From positions 6,330,001 through 6,394,000 of the forward strand of contig JAGTTD010000022.1 of NCBI GenBank assembly GCA_018398585.1: a DNA stretch of 64,000 nt. Direction: 5' to 3'. The position numbers and the translations under genes are program-made. This stretch comes from Simmondsia chinensis (lineage: Eukaryota > Streptophyta > Magnoliopsida > Caryophyllales > Simmondsiaceae). Below are positions 34,416 to 46,500 of this stretch, piece by piece (the first letter of the stretch is position 1; each line of letters starts with the position of its first letter). Below the pieces are notes generated by a model, which did no database searches, had not been told where the DNA came from, and saw only the letters and a program-made list of their open reading frames with translations.

Positions 34416-35955
34416 TTTTTGCATGGTGGCAATGGACCCATGCAGCGCGGGGTTGGAGGAGTTATCCATCATCATGCAGCAATTCTACCAGTTTAGATAT
34501 TGTGTGGGGATTGGTTAGGTAATAGGATCCAGAAAAAAAATATCATAGCATCTTTAAAAAGAATTAATACAAATTTCATTTATTATTTCTTCCAATTTAT
34601 ATTATCTACACTAAAACAAATTATATCCGCATGATTTATTAGTACAAATTCCATTAAGATCTTTTTGTATGGTATGCATCTTTCTAACATTTTGACCGTT
34701 AATGACCACCTAATAGATGCATTTAATTTAAAAGATTTGCACGAAATGCCTTTTGATTTACACAATATTTTAAAATTTTGTTGCCTAGTTGCAGATGTTT
34801 TAATTACTTTAATTGCATTTCTCAAAATTGTAAGAGAAAAATCTCTAAGTTGTATCCATTATCATTAAATGAAAAATATGACAAATGCAACGCAAATTAA
34901 AATATTTCTCATCTAACATGGTCCTCATATACCTAATTAATTGGCTAATAGATCAAGTGTTGTTAGTTTCATTATCAAAAGTAATGCTCATAATTTTGTT
35001 TTCAATCCCCCACTCACGGCATGCGGCCACAATAGTACTTGTGATTACATGAGAACTGTGGGGATATTCGAGTAGGCGAAAATATATAATTCTATTTTGC
35101 ATTATGTAGGAAGAATCAATCCAATGTGCACTTATGCACATGTAGGGTATGTCGGATTTCGTCTTCTATGTGTCAGGCGTCAACGAGATCACGCATGTGT
35201 TCGTCTTAAAAATTTTTTTTTATCTCTTTTTTTTTAAAAAAAATTTTTGTATATCCTTTAAACCCGTTGCACTTCAAAGTGTTGAGAGGGACCCTTTGAG
35301 AAGTAGGGTTTAGTGCGGTTTTATAGTAGCAGACAAATCTAGGGGTCTTCGCTGGTGGTAAACGGCTTCTCATCCGAAATAATGTATTTCATTAATTAAT
35401 GTCTATTAGTCTCTTGTGAAAACCTAAAGTTTGCAAGCACGCCAGTCACTTGTTGTATGAGGGTCTGTTGGGATGCATCTGCATTTAAGTGAGGGTGCAA
35501 TCTCAGTAGGTGTCATTTCAAAGTGTCGGTCCTACCACTACGTTGATGGCTGAAGGTTTTTTTATTATTACAAAGTTTACAATATGCTTTATTATTTTTG
35601 TGATCTAATATAAAATACTGCCATACATGACTACTAGGACGTCTACTAGTGGCACTTGTTGGGTTCTCGGAATTGGGAGTTTCAATTTCATTGTTGCCGG
35701 GTGCGGGTTGAGAACATCCCGCACTACTCGATTCAGGATAACCCTACTCGAATCCATGTTCATATTCTCAATTTAAAGTGTCTGTGTATGGACGTGACAT
35801 GAGGGGTTCTACAAAATTACGTTCCTGGGAATCTGGCTCGGCTCCTCCAGATTGGTTACTAGCACTACTACTCATTCTAGGGGGCTTTAGGTGGCCTAGA
35901 AGAACTAGAATTAGATCGACCAGCTCCAGATGAAGATGATCTAGGTACCATTATA
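34416..35955 (-). pseudogene. hAT transposase C, N-terminal and core part
   Basis: 34953-35141 has MCISAHWIDSSYIMQNRI and REWGIENKIMSITFDNETNN, matching the catalytic-core start of RICESLEEPER-like transposases. 34583-34825 has LNASIRWSLTVKMLERC. The start near 35950 encodes a Ser-rich N-terminus like that of hAT A. Frames are broken by stops and frameshifts; the C-terminal region resumes at 28740-29360 beyond the Gypsy element. Confidence 0.6.
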
Positions 35956-36430
35956 TTATTATTATAAAAGTATGTCAAATAAAAATGACAAGTAAGAATT
36001 CAAGTAAATAAAAATGACAAATAAGTAAAATTTTGATACTAATTTTACTGAAGCGAAAATTAAAATTTGAACTTCAACAAGCTTCTATAAATGGAACACA
36101 ATTGAAACTTCAAACTTGAGAAGTTGAGACTTGAGAGCAAAGAATTGTAGAGAGTAGAGAGTAGAGAAAATTAGAAAGAAAAGAGAAATGATGATTGTTG
36201 TGGGGTGAAATGAGAAAATGTAATTAGTATTTATACAGGTTTTTTTTTTTAAACTCCCAAACTCGAAGTTTTTGTTTGGGGGGGGGGGGGGGTGGGTGGG
36301 GAGCCGTTTGGGCCGTTGCCGGGCTCAGACCTGCCCGAGCCCCCTTCATTTTTCAATTTTACCGTACCCGCCATCAATACCGTCATCCTGAATCTCTTTG
36401 GCCTTTTGTATGTTTTTGGCCTTTTATTCA

Positions 36431-36947
36431 ATTATTTACAATATGTGAAAAATATTTAAAATATTTTTGTAAATATATAAAAATATCAAGTGAACATGTA
36501 TATTATCTATGTTTTAAGTCTAATAAACCTTCGTGAGTGGGTATATTAATAGTATTCACCATCTTTTAACTAACGGTTCAAACCTTTAAAAAATCATTTT
36601 CTTGGCACCCGGCATCTAGTTTTGTTTGCCAACAAATAGATTCTCTTGCTCACTTTAAAGTTGTTGCAATGATAAAAACGGCCGGCTTAGCTCAATGGCA
36701 TGAAGAGAAAAAAAAAAAAAAAATTAGAATTTTGGCATGGCTGGAGAAAATTTTATTGATTGTGGCTCTTACGTCAGCAATAAAGTTTACTGTGCCAATT
36801 AAGGTGGTGCAGTCTAGTTAATTGCGCCAACTAAAGTGGCACAATTAGCTGTTGCGCCACTATAATTAGCACAATTTGCTTAATTATTTTTTTCCCCTTC
36901 TCCAGTCATACAAAACTTGTAAATACAAAAGACATAACAAATAAATA
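36431..36947. repeat. Noncoding; short GCGCCA-type direct repeats
   Basis: No gene. At about 36770-36890 a phrase of the type GCGCCAACTAAAGTGGCAC is repeated several times in degenerate form, possibly the subterminal region of the neighbouring Mutator-like element. A CCGGCTTAGCTCAATGGCA stretch near 36684 resembles a tRNA A-box but has no B-box. Confidence 0.35.
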
Positions 36948-39500
36948 TCATATAATAAATGTCAAGATTAGAATAAATAAATAATGCAAATCAAGGTAAA
37001 AATCTTGATGTTGATCTACCACTAGGTTCACTATCGTCTTCCAATGACACTGTGAACTCCCAGTGAGCTGAAAAACTGCATCGTAGAGGACATTCAAACC
37101 GACTTGCACGTCCACTTCCTTCGACATGAGATAATGCATGGTAGTCAACACCTTCTTGTTGCAGAATCTGACGAAATCAATGCTCCTCGCCTGTAGCATC
37201 CAGTAAGCCAATCGGTGGAGACAGACTGTACAGTGTGGCCAACATTGTTACGTAGTGACTTGGCTGCCCTTCTAGTGATTTACAATAAGATTAACCTACC
37301 ACATAAAATATTTATAAATGTCAATAAAGCGTAGTGTTGAATTTGTAAGAAAACCAATGTTTTTAAAGTATATACTACTCGTTGAAGACGGTTGCCACTT
37401 GAGTCAAAACCAAGTTGGGAGCGGTGCGGAGCATGCACCTCATGCCGTGTGGTGACACACCTAGTGATAGATAGGTACCATTGTATGTACTCACTGGGCA
37501 ATGTAGGAGAATCACGCTCGTAGCCGTTGCGATGCATTCGTGAATTCCATTGCTCGATCCAATTGGCACGGTCGTACCCAGTTGTCGTCCCCCTTGCCCC
37601 GACGAGTCACATTATGCAACGAATCGATTGTGTCCATAGGATTTGGAATATGTTGCATTAGTCCAAACTGACGCAACACTTTGTCAAAAGATATCGCGGT
37701 CCTACATATCGCCAGATGTGCTGACCCTTAAAACAAATCAAGGGTAAGGAGTCTAACTGGGATTACAGGTGCGATGTCCAATCAACCTGGCAAACAGACA
37801 AAAAGCCTTAGTCATTATAGTAAATATTAAATGACAAATAAATATGTCTATTTTCACGTATATACCTAATGAGCTTCTTGGACATTAAGTTGGTCCTTGT
37901 AGAAGGATTGTGAATCCCTTGGGTTGTTGCGGAATGTCAAGATGGCATACCATCTTATTAAATGTACACTGAATAATATTACAATACGTACATACTATTA
38001 CACATACATTAAAGTCAGATGTACAAAATATTTTGTCTTATAGAACACCCAATGGAGGCAACGAATGATCAGCCATAGCTTGATGTTGACGTTGGCCGGT
38101 GACAATTGGTCGACCAATGTGTAAGTGCTCCCATGACCCTACAACATGATAAATAGTAAATAAAGAATACAACACATTAAAAAAAAAAAAAAAATTAAAC
38201 ATGAATATCATTGTGGTTCATACGTGAAGCAATAAAACACATCCGTTGGGTTGCTTGGCACCCTTCATGCAACATCGGCACATTCGTCTGTAAAGGTTGG
38301 CAAGCACTGCTGAACCCCAGCAGTACGATCTACACTGCTCCATTGTCTCGAGCAATGGGAGGAAGAGCAGTATCCAGTTACCAGTGTGGCCGGTGAACAG
38401 AACGGACCTGATCAAATGGAGGATGTAGCCTCTAGCGTGTTGCAGCAAAACTTGCTTTGTGGCGTCATCTGGGGGCCCATGTTCAAACTGTTCTTTTGAC
38501 CATTGCTTTCCAACCTGACCACCCTTCAATTGCTCATGAGGGGAGCTACACCCAATAAATATTGGCACCCGTCCCCCCAACCCTGAGTTAAGGTACTAGT
38601 GATTGTCATGTCATGTATTGGTAAACCCAGCAAAATGGCCACATCTTGCAGTGTTAGTGCCATCTCACCAACAAGTAGGTGGAAGGTGTGAGTCTCTCAC
38701 CTCCTCCTCTCCAACAACGCACTGATCAAACAATTATCGATTTAGATATGATCTATTTGGGTCAATCCAATAAAATCGACCTGGATGATATAAGGCCATA
38801 CTCTAGAGTGAAGGGGTAACGGGTGATGCTGTCTCACCCTAAGATTGTCGTAGCCTTGTAACACAAGACATCATATCCAAATAATTATATCACTAAATTA
38901 TCCGAATAATCAAAATATAATAACATATTACATCATATAAAATTGTTAATGTACCATACGACACAAAACATCTTCTGACCAATCTTCGTCTCGCAAATGC
39001 AGCACTGAACAGTCGTCTTGACCCAGATTCTGTTTAGCCAATGGAAAATCAATCCCACGGGAAGTATGTCCTCCTCGTATGCTTACCATCAAAGGCCACC
39101 CTTCAATTGTCCACAAGGAGGAGCTACACCCAATAAATATTGGCACCCATCCCCCAATCCCGAGTTGAGGTACCAGTGACTGCCGCATCATCTATCCGAA
39201 TAAATATTTGGGTAATACATGATGCTGTCTTACCCTAAAATCATCGTAGCCTTATAACATAAGACATCGAATTTATTACTCAACTATCCGAATAATAAAA
39301 ATAAAATAAATTATTGCATTATATAAAATTGTTAACGTACCATACGGCGTAACTGACCAATGTTGGCCCTGCAAACGCAGCACTGAACTGTCATCTGGAC
39401 TTCAATTTTTTTCAGCAAATGGAAAACCAATCTCACGGGAAGTATGTCCTCCTCGTATCCTTACGATCAAATACTTTCAAGTTCGACTATGTAAGCACAT
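36948..39500 (-). pseudogene. Plant mobile domain (PMD) coding region, MAIN/PP7-long-form-like
   Basis: Minus-strand fragments resemble the plant mobile domain found in MAIN/MAIL-type proteins, PP7 long forms and many plant transposons. The frame at 38218-38580 has HARGYILHLIRSVLF, WILLFLPLLETMEQ and WGSAVLANLYRRMCR, equivalent to the conserved ARGYIL...LPLL...WGSA.LA.LYREMCR motif. The segment at 37280-37740 reads VLRQFGLMQHIP and SEYIQWYLSITR, matching the later part of the domain. Coding is interrupted by stops, AT-rich gaps that may be introns, and a local duplication. It lies downstream of and parallel to Mutator-like transposase remnants, so it is probably part of that transposon. Confidence 0.6.
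38520..39480 (-). repeat. Duplicated PMD exon block (X-Y-X'-Y')
   Basis: Segment X (about 38520-38600, with CTACACCCAATAAATATTGG) recurs at 39097-39185. Segment Y (about 38825-39095, with GATGCTGTCT and ACGGGAAGTATGTCCTCCTC) recurs at 39221-39475 with an offset of 396. About 215 bp between X and Y are missing in the second unit. It looks like a tandem duplication followed by a deletion. Confidence 0.65.
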
Positions 39501-39943
39501 AATCACCAAATATCCATGGTCCAAAATTGAAATTACATATATTATAATATTCCAACACAAAAATAAAAGTACATATATTATAACATCACATTCATGTATT
39601 CTTATAATTACTAATAATATATAATACGACATGTTACACTAATGAAATAAATACATATCAAGCTATGAACCTAATCACCAAATCAGTTGTCTATTAGGAC
39701 AAGTTTTTTTTTTATTATTACCTCTAATGACCATATATACTACATTTATTTTCGAACCAATATTCCCTAACATCCATTTTATTATGCAACCGAGTTGACT
39801 TTGGCCGTCCTTTGCCAAACCTCTACCTACTCTGATCCACAACAGCCTTAGCCCTAGTGTACCCCAACAATGGAGATTGATCAGGAAGAGAGTGAAACAA
39901 TGGAGTATATACGTTTGTGTACATATAAGAATGTATCAACAAA

Positions 39944-40147
39944 CTATCTATAGTCGATCCTATAAGCTGTACAACATGCCATCACATGTGAACATGGATG
40001 ATAGAATAGTTTCCATTTACCACAAGTGCAATTCCATTCATTCATCGTTGCAGTATGACAAATCTTACCTCTATAGCCTACTTGGGTCTGATGCATAAGA
40101 GTAGTTACCCAGAAACACATGGTGCCTCGATCAAATAGCATGGCCAC
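39944..40147 (-). pseudogene. SWIM zinc finger of a Mutator-like transposase
   Basis: The frame contains WNCTCGKWKLFYHPCSHVMACC, the C-x-C...C-x-H pattern of the SWIM finger that closes MuDR-type transposases. It is separated from the catalytic part by a hAT MITE. Confidence 0.65.
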
Positions 40148-40195
40148 ATGTTTTGATTTTTCTATGAAGGCTTCTATTTCAACGAAGATAGTAGG

Positions 40196-40984
40196 TAGGG
40201 GTGTTCAAATACCGGTCCGGACCGAAGAACCGGACCGGACCGGTCATTCGGTCCAAGACCGGATCGGACCTATTCAATTTCGGTCCGGTCCTCGGTCCAC
40301 AAGTTGACCTTATTTCGGGTTTCGGTCTGGTCCGGTCCAAACCCGAAAAACCCAAGACCGGACCGAAAACCCGAATTATGTTGTTGGGCTTCCTATATAT
40401 TTTATTATTTTATTGGTAGATTAATCTAGAATTATAATATTTAGGCCTAAAATTAGTTTAAAAATAGCCCATAAACACCTATATTAAATTATCTTGTTTG
40501 TTTTTTTTGAGCAACTATTGCATTTTATATATTACTACGATTTATATACGTAATTATTTCTACTAAATTCAAAAATAATTTCGTTGGTTATTAGTGAAGA
40601 ATCGAGCAATGTGAATCAAATCAAAGGGGTCAAATTGTTAGGGTTGGGTTTATTAATATAAGTTATTATGAGCCGTTGTATTTGGTGGATGATCATTTCA
40701 TATTTTTTATTATCTATTAGTTATTTTTATTATTTTTCCTATTAAATGCCTTCAAAGTTGCCCAAAATTGACAAAATATGGTAAATTCAACCTATATTAA
40801 AAAAGAAAGAAATTATAATCGGTCTATATCGGCCCGGTTCGGTCCGGTCCATGAAGTAACCGGTCTGGTCTCGGACTGGACAGGATAAATTCGGTCCGGC
40901 CTTCGGTCTTCAAAAGAGGCTAATTTCGGTCTTCGGTCCGGTCCGGTCCGGTCCGGTCCGGGTTTGGACCGATGAACACCCCTA
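40196..40984. mobile_element. hAT-type MITE with GGTCC arrays
   Basis: 789 bp with ends TAGGGGTGTTCAAA and, reverse-complemented, TAGGGGTGTTCATC. It is flanked by a perfect 8 bp duplication ATAGTAGG (40188-40195 and 40985-40992), diagnostic for hAT. Subterminal regions are packed with GGTCCGGTCC and its complement, probably transposase-binding repeats. No coding frame. It is inserted between catalytic and SWIM parts of the Mutator-like transposase. Confidence 0.85.
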
Positions 40985-41039
40985 ATAGTAGGTGGCCATT
41001 GAATACCTTGTTAAAATCCCTGCGATTGACAAAATATTT

Positions 41040-42548
41040 ATTGCATCTATAAAAATGTCAGATGCACTAGGGCGGTTACTGGGAGTGCTCGTCCTCCTTT
41101 CAAAACACTATTTGTTTAAAACTTCTGATAAACTAGTGGGTATTTTACCATAGCAATAACTAGCATAGTACGAAAGAGCCAACTGTTCTCTTGGCTCTCT
41201 CTCAATCCACTCTTTCACTTGCTCACTAAGCTTGATGAAATCATCATACCAAGCATCAAACTTTATCCTAAGGTTCTCTCGCTATCAAACTCAACCTTTT
41301 CTTTAGTATCTAATTGCTAAATTTGGGGTTGAAGTTATTAACCAGGTAGCGAATGCAATACCGATGATATCCATTAGGCTCAGGCCATACCTCTGACATC
41401 CCAATTTTTATTCCAACATGTCAATAGGAAATTATATGCATTGGGAGACGCTTACTTGTCACATAAGTCTAGAGACACCGCGGAAACCAAGTCCAATGTG
41501 CTCCCCTCGTCCACCAAAGCAAAACATAATAGATATAGACCAATATTGGCATAAAATGCAACGATAACTAGCAACTTCCTTATGTATTTTCCATATAAAT
41601 GGGTACCATCAACACTGATTAGTAGACGAGAAAACTTGAAATCCCAAATGCCCAAAAAACTTCGCCAAATAGCACTTCACCGGCTACTTGACTCTTAAAT
41701 TACCAATCCATATTAGTGCCTGGGTTTGACTATTTGCAACCTAATGAGCAACCTAGGTAGCATCAGAAATGCTTCCCCATGTGAACCAAACAGTCGCTCA
41801 ATTATTTATTGCTTAGCTTTCCATGCCTTGTAATACGAAACAGTATATCCCATGTTGTTGTTTTGTTGCTGCTCGGAATGCTTCAGCATTCATCTTAAGA
41901 TCAGTAGTCATAATATCCGTAACAAATTTTGAGGTCAGGTGTTGATGGTCTTCTGCCAATACAGTAGTAGAACATGTATGTGGCCCCTTCAAAACTAATG
42001 TCTCAAAAAACCCTATCTTATGTTTCATTGCCTCATTTAGATACCACTCACGTTGTGGTGCTTGTGCATACCTTAGGTAGTGAGGCTTCAACCTGTGCAC
42101 CCTATATTCCTGTATGTTCTTTATGTGCCATATGCTTACTGCATTGACTAGCTTGTGCTTTGTTTGGAACAATAATCCCTGCTTTAAGCCAGATCCTGTG
42201 AGCCTTTATTTTCTACTTGCCTCTCACTCAGAACAGACTGCCTGATCTGCCTAAGTAACATCTTCAAACTCATGAATAGGGGCTTGGGCAATTGTAGGCC
42301 CATCAACATTAATCGGTTCAGCCTCACAAGTTATAAATACCCACATCTGCATCATGATTAGATACATCAAAATCATTGTTGGCAAAAGCCCCAGCAAACA
42401 TACTTCTGTTCTCATTTGGCACGATGCCATCTATCAATGAAACGTCAACCTTTAGACTTTTGGTTGGGCCAGAATCTCTTCTAGACGGGCCAGAAGCTTG
42501 TGATTGAAACTGTGATACATGAATTTGAGATCTGCCTGCAACATCCAC
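41040..42548 (-). pseudogene. Mutator-like (MuDR) transposase, N-terminal and catalytic part
   Basis: 41813-42172 has LVNAVSIWHIKNIQEYRVHRLKP and GPHTCSTTVLAEDHQHLTSKFV, the MuDR zinc-binding/DNA-binding region. 41452-41655 has LLISVDGTHLYGKYIRKLLV, the start of the DDE catalytic domain with its first Asp (DGTHL). 42324-42548 is a probable N-terminal leader. Stops and frameshifts separate these parts and the catalytic domain is incomplete, so the element is not autonomous. Confidence 0.65.
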
Positions 42549-43028
42549 ACCATTTAAATATAATTACATGCACGTTGCCCGACTTTCTACAGCGACTTCG
42601 AACATAGACCTCAAATTCATCGGACAACTGATCTCAACAAGTGCATAACACATAAGATTTTGGGACACCAACATTCTCCATGTAATCACCATATCAATCG
42701 TGTTATTATCCCGCCCAATAACTTCAGACACCATCCCCTTCAACTCCGCAAGTGAAATTCAAGTTCGTGGCCTAAGTACAAAGTGTCTTCCACTCGTGTA
42801 ATCAACACGATCAATATTTTGCATTGTACTTCCATCATAATGATGTAACAATATCTATACAATGCATGCCATAATTTCTAGTTTTATTACCGGACAACAA
42901 AACATACAAAATCAGTAAATAACTAACCTAATTTATAATATTTTTAAAAACAAATGTTAACAATCCTATGATGTGCCCCATAATTTATAGCATTTTAACC
43001 CAACAAAAAGCCAAACAAAATCAGTCAA
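42549..43028. other. No gene recognised
   Basis: AT-rich sequence between the Mutator-like transposase and the next Copia element. On the minus strand it probably includes the 5' part of the Mutator-like element, but no terminal repeat was found. Confidence 0.4.
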
Positions 43029-43373
43029 TATTTACTTATTATAAAATTAGGGATATGTTATACTCAACAGAACGAGAATTAAAATACAAACTCAAACATA
43101 ATTAGAAAGAAATAGCAAGTATTTTATTCTAGAACTCAGGAACCAGAAAAATTTTTCTTCTTTTCAAATATTTCACTCAATTTCTCTCACTTTTCCTTAT
43201 TTCTCAACTTCTACGTCACTCTTTAATATTTATACGTAGAGATGAAAGTGATTAGTGGCACACGGGATGATAAAATTATGCCACCTCAAGTTACATGCGT
43301 AAGACATGTAGAAATTGAATATCTAATATTAACCATAAGAATTATACCCGAAGAATATCAAATATTTATAACA
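43029..43373 (-). repeat. 3' LTR of Copia B
   Basis: About 345 bp, ending ATTTATAACA on plus. The left border is approximate because the terminal dinucleotide has decayed. Confidence 0.75.
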
Positions 43374-43565
43374 CTTCCCCTTTGGATATTCTCCTCAAGA
43401 AAAACATTGCGGGATGTAACACTCTTGAAAGTGTATAATGTCCGAGTTATATACGCTTGCCTCGTTAAAAACCTTGCGAGGAAAAACCCAGTGGGAAAAA
43501 AAACCATAGCGAAGAAAAAAAAGAGAAGAGTGTGTATTTAACTCCCCCTTATGTGAACTAGTTTC

Positions 43566-46500
43566 TCAGTTGAAACATACCAATATTAGTTTCTCAAAAT
43601 TTGTTATTGGTAATGCTTTCATGAACAAATCTGCTAGGTTCTCACTTGAGCGAACTTGATGAACATCTATTTCACCCGTCGTCTGGAGCTCGTGTGTAAA
43701 GAAAAACTTTGGTGAGATATGTTTAGCTCTGTCGCCTTTAATGTATCTACCTTTGATTTGAGCAATACATGCACTATTATCTTCATACAGTATTGTCAGA
43801 CTCCCCCTTAATTGTTGGAAGATTACATTTCTCTTGAACAATGTTGAATAAGAGATTTCAATAATAAACATTCCCTACTTGCCTCACGAAGTGCAAGCAT
43901 CTGGGTATGATTTAAAGAAGTTGCTGCCATTGTTTGTTTGTGGATTGCCAAGATATAGCAGTGTTACCATAGGTAAATAAATATCCTGTTTGTGAATGAC
44001 CTTATGCGGATCAGACAAATATCCAGCATCTACATGTCTAACCAATCTTGGATTTGATTGTTTCAAATATAATAATCCCATAACAAATGTACTATGAAGA
44101 TACCGAAATATATGTTTAATCCTATTCCAATGTCTTCTGGCAGGAATTGAGCTATATCTTGTTAATAAGTTAACTGAAAAGGCTATATCTAGTCTCATAT
44201 AGTTAGCAAGATATATCAATGCACCTATTGCACTTAGATATGGTACTTCAAGATCAAGAATTTCTTCGTTATCCTCTCTAAGGAAAAAAGGGTCCTTATT
44301 TACATCAAGGGATCGGACGACCATTGGAGTACTAAAAGGATGTACCTTATCCATATTAAAACGTTTGAGCATTTTTTCTACATAAGCAGATTGATGGACT
44401 AATCCCATAAGATATGTGCTTTATTTGCATGCCAAGACAATATTTTGTCTTTCCGAGACCTTTCATCTCAAACTCCTTATTCAGATACGCAACAGCTTGT
44501 TCAATCGCTTCAGGTGTTTCTATGATGCTTAAATCATCTACATAGACTGTACAACAACAACAAAAACAACAATAACAACAACAACAACAGTCCTAGTGTC
44601 TCAAGGGCTCCCGCTTGCGCACATCAACATAGACTGTGATTATAACAAATCCAAAATTTGATTTCTTAATAAAAATACATAGGCTAATGATATTGTTAAC
44701 ATATCCTTCTCTCAGAAGGTATGTACTAAGACAATTGTACCATATTCGCCCTGATTGCTTTAATCTATATAAAGATCTCTGTAATTTGATTGAACACAAC
44801 TCTCGAGGTTTTGAGCTATATGCATCTAGCATTTGTAGTCCTTCAGAGACTTTCATATAGATATCATTATCAAGTAATCTATATAGATAAGTTGTTACTA
44901 CATCCATAAGACGCATGTGTAGTCTTTCAGAGACTACCAGGCTTATTAAGCATCTAAATATAATTGCATCCATTACTGGTGAGTATTTCTGTTCATAATC
45001 AATTCCTGGCCTCTGTGAGAAACCTTAAGCTACAAGTCGTGCTTATATTTGACCACCTCATTTTTTTCATTTCTTTTTTGTACAAATACCAACTTGTACT
45101 ATGGGTTTCATGTTTTCAAGCGTATGGACTACAGGTTCAAAAACTGCACGTTTTGCAAGTGATTCTAATTCCGCCTGAATTGCTTTTTCCCATTTCAGCC
45201 AATCGTTTCTTCTGTGGCATTCTTGAATGGATTTAGGTTCAAGTTCTTCACCTTCTATGGTCCAATTAATGGCCGCGATATATGCGAACACTCGATCAAT
45301 AATCATTTTATTTCGATTTCATCGTATGCCAGTAATAGCATAGTTTATTGAGATTTCCTTATTCTTGATATTTTCATCATTTTCACAATTCTCAGGTACT
45401 TGATATCCTTGAGGAACCATTTTATTCTCCGTATCTTTTTCTTGGATTTACATTTGTACCTTTTTAAGGATTTCCTCTTCAGGAGTTTAATAGATGAGCC
45501 AACTTGTTTATTTTGCTCCATTTTCTTTCCTGGATTCTTATCTTTAGAACCAATAGGTCTATCACACTTCTGGCGTGCACTAGAGGTACTTGCCAATATC
45601 TTAAATGACTGTTCCTTCGGAATATCAATTTGAACAGGAGCATTTATAGTTGGAACATGTGACTTGGTCACTCTCTTTATATCAAGGAATGCATCTGGTA
45701 ATTGGTTTGCAATATTTTGTAAATGGATAATTTTTTAAACTTCCAATTCACATTGATTCGTACACTGATCAAAATGTGATATTGAAGATGCATTCTACAA
45801 AATTTCTTGCTTTTCCAGCTTCAGTTTTCCTCTCCCTGATACTGGAAATATTGTTTTGTCAAACTTATAATCTGTAAACCTAGTATTAAAAATATCTACT
45901 GCCATTGGTTCAAAATATTCTATAATAGATGGAGATTCAAACCCAACATAAATTTCAAGCCTCCTTTGTGAACCTATCTTTTTGCGGTAGGGTGGAGCGA
46001 TTTGAACATACGCAACGCAACTAAAAATTCATAGATGGGATATATTTGGTTTTTGACCAGAAACAAGTTATAGTCGGGAGTATTTATGATAAGCAGTTGA
46101 CCTAGTACGAATTAGTATAGCAACATGTAATGGCGTGCCCCCATGCAGAACTAGGCAATTTTGTTTTTATGAGCAATGGTCTGGCAATTAGTTGCAGATG
46201 TTTGATTAAGGATTTTGCAAGACCATTTTGTGTCTGCTAGTGAGCTACAGGGTGCTCAACTGTAATCCCAATTGACATATAATAGTCATTAAAAGCTTGG
46301 GATGTAAATTATCCTGCATTATCAAGACAGATCTTTTTGATCATATAATAAGGAAATTGAGCTCGCAGTATGCCACATTGCTAGTAGATAATAGACAGAC
46401 ATGTGACGAACGTGTTGAGGCATCTATTAACACCATAAAGTATTGAAATGGTCCACATGATGGTATAATAGGTCCACATATGTCTCTTTTTATTCTTTTT

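Larger units (their letters stand above)
28740..36430 (-). mobile_element. hAT transposon C remnant, split by a Gypsy element
   Basis: Transposase sequence related to hAT A lies on both sides of the Gypsy insertion: C-terminal part 28740-29360, core and N-terminal part 34416-35955. A GC-rich GGGCC-type subterminal stretch at 36278-36340 marks the 5' end region and includes a G15 run. Neither terminal repeat with target duplication could be found, so both ends are probably truncated. Confidence 0.6.

Noticed and set aside
36680..36710. tRNA gene start (CCGGCTTAGCTCAATGGCA)
   Set aside because: It resembles an A-box only; no B-box, acceptor stem or terminator follows.
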